25,820 bases of DNA from Clostridiales bacterium (GTDB taxonomy: Bacteria > Bacillota > Clostridia > Oscillospirales > CAG-272). Shown piece after piece: positions 13,071 to 19,075 of this stretch (positions are counted from its first letter, which is position 1; each line of letters opens with the position of its first letter). The notes under the pieces are model-generated. The model made no database searches. It had not been told where the DNA came from and worked only from the letters and a program-made list of their open reading frames with translations. Where the stretch lies: contig DPGD01000027.1 in assembly GCA_003522145.1 (NCBI GenBank), positions 5,335-31,154 on the forward strand, in the 5' to 3' direction. The position numbers and the translations under genes were made by a program.

Positions 13071-13721
13071 ATGACTATGCTTCAAAAAGAATTAGCCAAG
13101 CGACTGCGAGACCGCTTTGAAACCGAAATGGACGGTGACGGATGGCTGGGGGTGTCCTCGGACGGCATCCCCCTCTGCCGGATAAAATACAACGGTCAAT
13201 TTCTAAGCAACGCCGACAAAAACCTCTCTGATGAATACCGAAGTAAAATTGCAGATATTCAGGATGAGATCTCTACGGTGCGAGAATATGTCGGACTCTA
13301 CGAACACGCACCGCAGATGAAAGCTGTCGATGTCTCCGATTACAGACAGCTTGCCGCCTTCGGAGATACGGTGTTGGCGGCGACCTACAGCGAAAAGAAC
13401 GGTTTTATGTTCTGCACATGGAAACAGAACGCAGACGGCAATGCGGTGTTTTGGGGAGATTACTCGCCGAACTACGAATACGCCAAGGAGTCCTTTGCCG
13501 TGCGCTCCGGTCTCGTCAGCAAACACCGCCTGTTCAGTGAGAATGAATCGGCAGACATCTATCGCTGTGTGGATTTTGTCAAGGCCAACTGCGAAACGCT
13601 GACCTATGAGCAGGAACGGCAGCTGGATAGGCTCCAAGAAAAACTCACGGACGGATACCCGTCCCTCGAAATCGAGCCACCGACCTTTGAACAGCCGGCA
13701 GCTTCACAACAGAATATGTAA
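13071..13721 (+). CDS. Element-borne protein of unknown function
   Basis: 216 aa, ATG 13071 with AAGGAG 5-10 bases upstream; a second Met at codon 3 is a less likely start. The protein is soluble, with no signal or membrane helix. Visible features are an N-terminal charged helix ('MLQKELAKRLRDRFETEMDG'), a patch with Trp and Gly ('DGWLGVSSDGIPLCRIKYNG'), a helical middle ('KIADIQDEISTVREYVGLYE') and a long C-terminal helix ('CETLTYEQERQLDRLQEKLT') with a Pro-rich tail. Its position as first gene of the accessory block, preceded and followed by terminator-like hairpins, suggests regulated readthrough. I do not recognise the family and see no catalytic motif. Confidence 0.7.
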   Translation: MTMLQKELAKRLRDRFETEMDGDGWLGVSSDGIPLCRIKYNGQFLSNADKNLSDEYRSKIADIQDEISTVREYVGLYEHAPQMKAVDVSDYRQLAAFGDTVLAATYSEKNGFMFCTWKQNADGNAVFWGDYSPNYEYAKESFAVRSGLVSKHRLFSENESADIYRCVDFVKANCETLTYEQERQLDRLQEKLTDGYPSLEIEPPTFEQPAASQQNM

Positions 13722-13732
13722 TACTATCAATC

Positions 13733-13766
13733 GCCCTTTGGTTACACAAAAACCGGAGGGCTTTTT
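13733..13766 (+). terminator. Terminator-like hairpin inside the accessory operon
   Basis: GCCCTTTGG (13733-13741) pairs with CCGGAGGGC (13753-13761) including two G-U pairs, followed by TTTTT. It stands 23 bases before the ATG at 13789, the same arrangement as at 13015-13050. Confidence 0.65.
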
Positions 13767-13788
13767 CTATTTCACAAGGAGAACAGAA

Positions 13789-14385
13789 ATGACCATATTT
13801 TCAGATAATCCATATGACAGACGCATAGAACAGCTGATGACGACCGTTCCGAATTTTAGACCGAGAGGCACAGGCTTTCGTTTTGACGCGCCGCAGAAAA
13901 TTCTTATCATAACGACCGCCGCTCGCTCGGAGCTGCTGACCGACACTATGCGGCAGATACGCTGTCCGCCCTTCCGCAAGCGATTTCATGAATATATCGA
14001 AAGTGAGGAAAATCCCATGATCTACCTAAACGAACGGCATCGGGCAAGATTTGTCCTTGCCGCAAGGAATGTGCGCAAAGATAACTTTGCGTTGCTGTCG
14101 GCACTGTATCTGCTGACGGCAGACGGACGGCTGTGGAGCTGCTGCAAGCACCACATTGCCGCAAACACCGTCTTTTTTGAGAAAATCAAACTCTATGATT
14201 GCTCCGAGAAAGCCTATACCCTCTATTGTGCGGCGAAGGACTTGACTCTCGGTACAAAGCATATCACCGTCTCGGATCTGGCGGATGCCGACCTTGTGCC
14301 GTCCATGCTGTTCCGCACGATCTGCAATGCTGTGGCCATCCGCCGATTCGGACTCGTAGCCGTAAAGGAGAACTGCCATGATTAA
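13789..14385 (+). CDS. Element-borne hypothetical protein (possibly DUF6075-like)
   Basis: 198 aa. ATG 13789 follows AAGGAG by 8 bases; the open frame upstream has no such site and overlaps a hairpin. The N-terminal ~75 residues are unremarkable. From about residue 77 the sequence 'YLNERHRARFVLAARNVRKD' followed by 'LLSALYLLTADGRLW', 'AYTLYCAAKDLTLGTKHITV', 'SDLADADLVP' and 'FRTICNAVAIRRFGL' forms a compact, conserved-looking domain. From memory it resembles proteins labelled DUF6075 in Firmicutes mobile elements, which have no assigned activity; that label needs a profile search. The last 8 bases overlap the start of the ArdA-like gene (ATGATTAA), indicating coupled translation. Confidence 0.7.
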   Translation: MTIFSDNPYDRRIEQLMTTVPNFRPRGTGFRFDAPQKILIITTAARSELLTDTMRQIRCPPFRKRFHEYIESEENPMIYLNERHRARFVLAARNVRKDNFALLSALYLLTADGRLWSCCKHHIAANTVFFEKIKLYDCSEKAYTLYCAAKDLTLGTKHITVSDLADADLVPSMLFRTICNAVAIRRFGLVAVKENCHD

Positions 14386-15508
14386 GCTAAAAATCCGTTA
14401 TTACAACGCTCAGGCCGACATCCGCTTCCCCTGCACGGAAAAGGTATTGAAAGAGGCGCTTGCCGAGATCGGCGCAGAGCAGGTACGACCGCTGGAATTG
14501 TATGTGACCGAGGTGGTATTCCCCGAAGAACTCGACTTTCTGCAAGACAGATTCGCAAATCTGGATGAGGTCAATTACCTCGCCAAGCGCATGGACAGCT
14601 TCTTCGGGGACGAGGAATATCAGTTCTATGAAGCCATGAAGTTAGAGGGCTTTGATACGCTTACCGACCTCATCAATCTGAGCTTTACTCTGGGTAGATA
14701 TCCGCTGATTCGGGATATCGGGGACATGGGCAAAATCGGCAGAGAGTATTTGCTGACAGTCAACGGCTGCGTGCCGGCACACGATGAGGATGACCCGAAA
14801 TATGCAGAGTTCGGACGGGAACTGATACAGTCCGGCAACGGCATATTTACCGAACACGGAATGCTGTTCGTGGACGAAAACACGCCGTTCCAAAGGCCGT
14901 ATGACGGGCAGACCTTCCCACCGTATTTGTATGATCCAGATGTGCTTTGCGTTGCCAAGGCCGAGTATGACGGCAAAACCAAATATCTGTATTTTCCCTG
15001 TGAGGAGGAAGCCATCGACAAGGCGTTCGCAAGGCTTGGCACAACGGCGGATGAGGTGAAAATCACGCTGGAGGACTTCAATACCGACAGCCCCGAATGG
15101 TTCGGGCGATTCCGTGAGATCGCCGCCAAGAAAGGCGTTTATGAACTGAACCGGCTGACCGCCGCCGTTAATACGCAGGATATGGATCTGAAAAAGCTGT
15201 GGTCAGTGGCGGAATATGCCGAAGCCGAGGACGCCGAGCAGCTCACAAGGCTGGCAAGAAATATCGGGTGCTTCACCTTCATTGAGGGGGCAACAGGCTA
15301 TGCCGAGGTGGGAAGATTTTTTACCGAAACCGAGGACAGATATATTCTTGATCTTGAAATGGAAGATTATTTTGACTATGAGGGATTCGGAGAATATATC
15401 TCGGATAAATTTTACGGCAAATTTGTTTGCAACGGCTTTATCTACAACGACACCAGTCTGCTCGACATTTTATATCAAGATGAACCTATGACAATGGGAG
15501 GGATGTAA
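14378..15508 (+). CDS. ArdA-like antirestriction protein with two related modules
   Basis: 376 aa. ArdA proteins are acidic DNA mimics, usually about 165-180 aa, that occupy the DNA-binding site of type I restriction enzymes and let incoming elements escape cleavage. Here the N-terminal half contains 'LDEVNYLAKRMDSF', then 'FDTLTDLINLSFTLGRYPLI' and 'DIGDMGKIGREYL' (about 68-128), and the C-terminal part repeats the same order: 'YELNRLTAAVNT', 'DAEQLTRLARNIGCFTFIEG', 'ATGYAEVGRFFTE' (about 262-330). This 'N-x-L-A/T ... L-x-x-L/A ... G-x-x-x' pattern is ArdA-like, so the protein looks like two modules joined by a linker that carries its own Tyr/Asp-rich insertion. The whole chain is visibly acidic, with the end 'DRYILDLEMEDYFDYEGFGE'. 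The assignment is by pattern only; the exact family could be an ArdA relative with a different target. Confidence 0.7.
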   Translation: MIKLKIRYYNAQADIRFPCTEKVLKEALAEIGAEQVRPLELYVTEVVFPEELDFLQDRFANLDEVNYLAKRMDSFFGDEEYQFYEAMKLEGFDTLTDLINLSFTLGRYPLIRDIGDMGKIGREYLLTVNGCVPAHDEDDPKYAEFGRELIQSGNGIFTEHGMLFVDENTPFQRPYDGQTFPPYLYDPDVLCVAKAEYDGKTKYLYFPCEEEAIDKAFARLGTTADEVKITLEDFNTDSPEWFGRFREIAAKKGVYELNRLTAAVNTQDMDLKKLWSVAEYAEAEDAEQLTRLARNIGCFTFIEGATGYAEVGRFFTETEDRYILDLEMEDYFDYEGFGEYISDKFYGKFVCNGFIYNDTSLLDILYQDEPMTMGGM

Positions 15509-15511
15509 TAT

Positions 15512-15850
15512 ATGGCCTTGCTGTTTTCTGCGGTGACCGTAACCGCAGGCAATGAAGAATTTGAATTTACGGTCGGTGGGATACCGAGAGAGTACGACGA
15601 CCTCATCGGCTGGACAGCCTTTGATGACTTTATGGAGAATGTCGATGCGGAAACAGAGGTCAGCGTACACGCCGAAGCCTATTTGTACGGCGGTGAGGAA
15701 ACCGTAACGGCAACACCCGAAGAAGTCGCCTATCTGATGATGCGCATGGAACGGGATGAGAACTTCCTGTCAGGGCATTGCGACAATATCGAGGATGTCG
15801 ACTTCTCTTTTTTACTCTCGCCTGAGAAATATTACGAAATGAAATTATAA
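15512..15850 (+). CDS. Very acidic small element-borne protein
   Basis: 112 aa, ATG 15512, three bases after the ArdA-like stop, with GGGAGG at 15496-15501. I count about 26 Asp/Glu against 5 Lys/Arg, a net charge near -21, spread along the chain rather than in one tail ('ENVDAETEV', 'YGGEETVTATPEEVAYLM', 'CDNIEDVDFSFLL'). There is no signal peptide or membrane helix. The N-terminal half looks beta-rich ('MALLFSAVTVTAGNEEFEF'). The family is not one I can name; similar small acidic open frames accompany ardA-type genes in Firmicutes integrative elements. A DNA-mimic role is a reasonable guess from charge and position, nothing more. Confidence 0.7.
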   Translation: MALLFSAVTVTAGNEEFEFTVGGIPREYDDLIGWTAFDDFMENVDAETEVSVHAEAYLYGGEETVTATPEEVAYLMMRMERDENFLSGHCDNIEDVDFSFLLSPEKYYEMKL

Positions 15851-15872
15851 CGAAAACACGGAGGTAAACAGC

Positions 15873-16175
15873 ATGAACGAATATGACCGCCTGTACAGAC
15901 AGGCACAGAGGTACAGAGAAATGTACCCCGAAGGCACAAGAATTTTGCTTTTGCACATGGGCGACGATCCCCGCCCCGTTGAGGACAATATGAGCGGCAC
16001 GGTAAAGTATGTGGACGATATGTGTACCCTGCACTGCAAATTTGATAACGGCAGACAGCTCGGCATCATCCCCGGCGAGGACTCCTTCCGCAAGCTCACC
16101 GATGAAGAGCTTGCTGAGGAACAGGCCGACAGCGAGGACATGGACGAGGACAACGGGCCCGTTATGGGAATGTAG
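15873..16175 (+). CDS. DUF4314-family protein
   Basis: 100 aa, ATG 15873 preceded by GGAGG 7 bases upstream. The core 'YPEGTRILLLHMGDDPRPVE' followed by 'GTVKYVDDMCTLHCKFDNGR' and 'LGIIPGEDSF' matches the DUF4314 pattern I know from Firmicutes conjugative elements (P-x-G-T-x-I-x-L, G-T-V-x-x-V-D-D, x-x-D-x-G-R-x-L-x-x-I-P-G-x-D). The fold is probably a small SH3-like beta barrel; no function is established. A short N-terminal Tyr/Arg-rich helix and an acidic C-terminal tail (Glu/Asp-rich, ending 'GPVMGM') flank the domain. It sits in the middle of the accessory operon, 22 bases after the acidic protein gene. Confidence 0.8.
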   Translation: MNEYDRLYRQAQRYREMYPEGTRILLLHMGDDPRPVEDNMSGTVKYVDDMCTLHCKFDNGRQLGIIPGEDSFRKLTDEELAEEQADSEDMDEDNGPVMGM

Positions 16176-16186
16176 GAGGTTGCCTA

Positions 16187-16327
16187 TTGGAACACGATAT
16201 TTTAATTCCACAGCCGCAGGCAGATATGCTGCTCCGAGAAGCCGCCGAGCGTGAAGTGTCGGCAGAGGAACTGCTTGCGAAAATCATCAAAAAATATATA
16301 GAAAGGAACGAGCGCAATGGCGGATGA
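16187..16327 (+). CDS. 46-aa protein, possible ribbon-helix-helix type
   Basis: A short gene with a TTG start at 16187, preceded by a strong AGGAGG (16174-16179), and overlapping the start of the next gene by 11 bases. The product begins 'MEHDILIPQPQADMLLREAA' and continues 'EREVSAEELLAKIIKKYIER': a short strand followed by two amphipathic helices, the outline of a ribbon-helix-helix DNA-binding or antitoxin-like protein. Length, strong ribosome binding site and overlap with neighbours support a real gene, although the non-ATG start and small size leave some doubt. The adjacent gene encodes a protein with two similar segments, so both may act on DNA of the element. Confidence 0.6.
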   Translation: MEHDILIPQPQADMLLREAAEREVSAEELLAKIIKKYIERNERNGG

Positions 16328-16790
16328 AAAGAAAGGCATCACCGTAAAAATCGATGCCGACCTCCATGCCAAAATCAGAGAATATCTCGAACGGCATGAA
16401 GGGATGACAATGGCTGAATTCATTACTCTTGCGGTGGACGATGAACTCCACCCGAAAATACAGCAGAAAAAAGGAAATAGCATGGGCAATATGAGAACGA
16501 TGGCATTTCAGGTGCCGGAGGAATTGTTTCAGAGAATCAAGGACTACCTGCACCGCAACAATATGAGCCAAAAGGAGTTCGTCCTCGGTCTTATTGAAAC
16601 TGAGCCCGACCGAGAACAGACCGAGCGTGAGAGCCAAATCGACGCCGAAAGCCCCACAGAGGATATCTGTGAGGAAACGGACGAGAAAGCCGCAGAAAAC
16701 GGCTTTGCGGGCGAATGTGAGGGCGACAACGGCAACAATGAGGAAACCGAGGATGAGGACGAATCCGAGGGATTCGGTATGACGATGTAA
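16317..16790 (+). CDS. Protein with two ribbon-helix-helix-like segments and an acidic tail
   Basis: 157 aa, ATG 16317 inside the end of the 46-aa gene, with GAAAGG just upstream. Residues 1-45 ('KGITVKIDADLHAKIREYLE' then 'MTMAEFITLAVDDEL') and 57-95 ('MRTMAFQVPEELFQRIKDYL' then 'NNMSQKEFVLGLIE') are two copies of the same strand-helix-turn-helix pattern, that of the ribbon-helix-helix (CopG/Arc) fold. A second Met cluster at the linker ('NSMGNM') could permit an internal start for the second copy. The last ~60 residues are strongly acidic. Tandem copies in one chain could give a single-chain dimer able to bind DNA; the acidic tail could instead block or modulate binding. It is the last intact gene before the broken methyltransferase. 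Confidence 0.7.
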   Translation: MADEKKGITVKIDADLHAKIREYLERHEGMTMAEFITLAVDDELHPKIQQKKGNSMGNMRTMAFQVPEELFQRIKDYLHRNNMSQKEFVLGLIETEPDREQTERESQIDAESPTEDICEETDEKAAENGFAGECEGDNGNNEETEDEDESEGFGMTM

Positions 16791-16838
16791 GGAAAGCGAG
16801 GCGGAACAGAAAAAACAACGGTATCGGTCGGATGATCT

Positions 16839-18044
16839 ATGCCGATCAAATATCTGGATATGTTCGCAGGCATCGGCGGCTTTCGGTCGGAGCTTGACAG
16901 ACTCGGCGGCTTCGAATGCGTCGGCTCCTGCGAAATAGATATATACGCAAAGCAGGCGTATGACGCCATATACCCCACGGAAGGAGAGTTATATTTTGCA
17001 GACGCAAGAACCATTGATCCATACACCCTGCCGGATATCGACCTTATTTGCGGCGGCTTTCCCTGCCAGTCCTTCAGTATCGCAGGACTCCGTCGAGGAT
17101 TCCAAGATGACACAAGAGGCACTCTCTTTTTTGAGATCGCCCGCATTGCCGCCGTTAAAAGACCTGCATTTCTGCTTCTTGAAAATGTTCCCGGTCTCCT
17201 GTCGCATGACAAAGGCCGGACTTTTGCGACCATCCTCTCTGCGCTGGATGAATTGGGGTACGATGTCGCATGGCAGGTGCTTAACAGCAAGAATTTCGGA
17301 GTCCCCCAAGCCCGAAAGAGAGTGTATCTTATCGGATATCTTAGAGAAAGATGTGTCGGAGAAATACTATCTTTCACAAACGCAAATGCAGCATCTCCTA
17401 TCCAACTCCTTGGAGGCACAGAGGGCAATCGGGTCTACTCGGACGAGGGAGTCGGCATTACTCTCACAAGCAGTGCCGGAGGCTTCGGAGGAAAAACCGG
17501 ACTCTACGATGTAGCCCTGCCTATTAAGGTGGATACAAAATCCGGCTTTCAGCTTGCACACCCCGGCGACAGTATCGACCTTGCCTACCCCACCATGAAC
17601 ACACGGTGCGGCCGGGTCGGAGAACAGATCGCTCATACCGTAACGCCCGGCAATACGCAGGGCTATTTTTTTATCGATATGAACTACGATCCGAAGCTGA
17701 CGGAGGTAGCGCGGTGCATTACGGCAAGACAGGACAGCGGCATCAGCAAACGAAAAGGCGAGCATTCCGCCGTGTTCATCGAGGATGAGCCGAGAGCCGT
17801 CCTGACGCCGGACAAAGAAACCGTCCGCCAGCAGGGACGGCGGATCAAAGAACCGAACGAGCCGATGTTCACCCTTACGGTGCAGGACCGGCACGGTATT
17901 CTCCGCTACGGCCGTGTGCGAAAGCTCACACCGAGAGAATGCTGGTGACTGCAGGGCTTTACCGACGAGCAGTTCGACAAAGCCAAGGCCACGGGACTGA
18001 GCGACGGCAGGCTCTATAAAATGGCAGGCAATGCCGTACGCTGA
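16839..18044 (+). pseudogene. C5 cytosine DNA methyltransferase, interrupted by TGA and truncated
   Basis: The product shows the ordered motifs of m5C methyltransferases: motif I 'LDMFAGIGGFRSEL' (about 6-19), motif IV 'GGFPCQSFS' with the catalytic Cys76, motif VI 'LLLENVPGL' (Glu115), motif VIII 'QARKRVYLIGY' (about 157) and motif IX 'KLTPRECW'. At 17946-17948 the arginine codon expected in 'RECWRLQGF' is TGA; the same frame then continues 'LQGFTDEQFDKAKATGLSDG', 'RLYKMAGNAV' (motif X), so a single CGA-to-TGA-type change explains the break. Right after 'GNAVR' the coding sequence ends in TGA (18042), and the usual final helix is missing, replaced by permease sequence. With motif X lost the 369-aa product is probably inactive. 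The target-recognition region (about 185-345) is intact. No cognate restriction endonuclease is nearby. A weak ribosome binding site precedes ATG 16839. Confidence 0.85.
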
Positions 18045-18046
18045 TT
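18036..18046 (+). other. Deletion junction fusing methyltransferase to permease
   Basis: Up to about 18041 the sequence is the motif X end of the methyltransferase ('GNAVR'); from about 18041 it reads, in another frame, as the last part of an ABC permease ('LIAFMDNMIFKESITTM'). Both genes are cut in the middle, the first at its 3' end and the second at its 5' end, which marks a recombination or deletion point. No insertion sequence or direct repeat is visible at the joint. Confidence 0.7.
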
Positions 18047-18209
18047 GCTTTTATGGACAATATGATTTTCAAGGAAAGCATCACCACCATGTTTGAGTAT
18101 ACTGCAGATGCTCGGCATCGGTGTTTTGCTGACGCTGATTTCCGGTATGGTCTCCATTCTATTTGTCATGCGCTATGAGCCGCTGAAAATTCTTGCGAAC
18201 AGAGATTAA
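18041..18209 (+). pseudogene. C-terminal remnant of an FtsX-like ABC permease, frameshifted
   Basis: Translating 18041-18091 gives 'FMDNMIFKESITTM', and after a +1 shift in the TTT at 18092-18094 the next frame gives 'LSILQMLGIGVLLTLISGMV' and then 'SILFVMRYEPLKILANRD' ending in TAA at 18207-18209. The hydrophobic helix followed by 'RYEPLKILANRD' is the usual C-terminal end of FtsX/MacB-type permeases. Only about 55 of the several hundred codons remain. The stop is 13 bases before the ATPase start codon, the spacing of a former permease-ATPase operon. This remnant shows that the ATPase has lost its partner. Confidence 0.75.
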
Positions 18210-18222
18210 GGAGGAAAAATCC

Positions 18223-18882
18223 ATGTCGGTATTGTCATTAAACAACATCTGCTTTTCCTACGATCGCACGCCGGTCCTGCAGAATATATCCTACGATTTT
18301 GAAGAAGGAAAAATGTATTGTATCTCCGGGAAATCGGGCGCCGGAAAAACCACCTTGCTTTCGGTGCTTTCCGGACTCGCCGAGCCGAACAGCGGTTCCA
18401 TCTGCTATGACGGAAATGATATTAAAAAAATCAACAAGTATACATTCCGCAGCAAATATATCGGCGTGGTCTTTCAGAGCTTCAACCTGGTCACCAAATT
18501 CACAGCGGTTGAAAATGTGGTTCTGTCCATGGAAATTGCGGGCGTAAAGGGCATAAATAAAAAGAAGAAAGCCTACGAGCTTCTGGAGAGCGTGGGGCTG
18601 GACACCGACGAAGCCAACCGCCGGGTCTTAAAGCTGTCGGGAGGACAGCAACAGAGAGTGGCAATCGGCCGGGCTCTTTCCTATGACGCTCAGGTTCTGT
18701 TGGCAGACGAGCCGACCGGAAATCTGGACAGCGATACCCAACAGGACATCCTGCAGATTTTCAGAAGTCTCGCAGACAGCGGAAAGTGTGTCATTCTGGT
18801 CAGTCACTCTTCCGAAGTGGCCAAAGCCTGCGATCAAATATATACTTTGCAAAGAATTTCCGGTAAATCGGCACGCCGGTAG
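18223..18882 (+). CDS. ABC transporter ATP-binding protein, orphaned from its permease
   Basis: 219 aa. ATG 18223 follows AAGGAGGAAAA closely; an in-frame ATG at 18193 lies inside the permease remnant and was rejected. All nucleotide-binding motifs are present: Walker A 'GKSGAGKTT' (36-44), Q-loop Gln85 ('VVFQSFNLV'), signature 'LSGGQQQRV' (138-146), Walker B 'VLLADEPTG' (158-166) and the switch His195 ('LVSHSSEVA'). The sequence is of the LolD/MacB/FtsE type that pairs with FtsX-like permeases in peptide or lipid export and antimicrobial-peptide resistance. The only permease sequence beside it is the 55-codon remnant upstream, and no promoter is evident between the deletion junction and the gene, so expression probably depends on readthrough. 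It may be a gene on the way to decay or may serve a permease elsewhere. Confidence 0.85.
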   Translation: MSVLSLNNICFSYDRTPVLQNISYDFEEGKMYCISGKSGAGKTTLLSVLSGLAEPNSGSICYDGNDIKKINKYTFRSKYIGVVFQSFNLVTKFTAVENVVLSMEIAGVKGINKKKKAYELLESVGLDTDEANRRVLKLSGGQQQRVAIGRALSYDAQVLLADEPTGNLDSDTQQDILQIFRSLADSGKCVILVSHSSEVAKACDQIYTLQRISGKSARR

Positions 18883-18938
18883 ACCGTTGTCCAAAAGCCT
18901 GTGCCTATACAAAAGCCTGAACGGGAAGGCAGAAATAT

Positions 18939-18983
18939 AAAGGAGGAGTAAAAAGCTCTGACAGAGCTTTTTACTCCTCCTTT
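18939..18983. terminator. 21-bp perfect hairpin between convergent genes
   Basis: Left arm 18939-18959 and right arm 18963-18983 are perfectly complementary around GAC. The stem contains an internal A5/T5 run and an AGGAGGAG/CTCCTCCT segment. The T-run is within the stem and only TTTG follows on the plus strand. It lies between the ATPase stop (18882) and the end of the leftward GH89 gene (19076). A weaker GGGCA/TGCCC hairpin near 19057-19076 abuts the GH89 stop. Confidence 0.7.
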
Positions 18984-19075
18984 GCAACATGGCTCTTGCC
19001 GGCCAAAGGCCGTCGTTTTGCAATCAAGGGCAAAACCGCCGTTGCCAAAGGAACGGGGCATCTTCCGAGGTGCCC

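Larger units (their letters stand above)
13015..18044 (+). mobile_element. Probable remnant of an integrative (conjugative) element
   Basis: A co-directional block of tightly packed small genes follows a tRNA-Leu gene and includes an ArdA-type antirestriction protein, a DUF4314 protein, ribbon-helix-helix-like proteins and a C5 DNA methyltransferase, a combination typical of Firmicutes integrative conjugative elements. No integrase, excisionase, relaxase, VirB/VirD4 or replication gene is present, and I found no repeat of the tRNA 3' end at the other side. The right edge is an abrupt junction inside the methyltransferase, so the rest of the element was probably deleted. The left edge is uncertain within 12852-13050. 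Confidence 0.55.
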
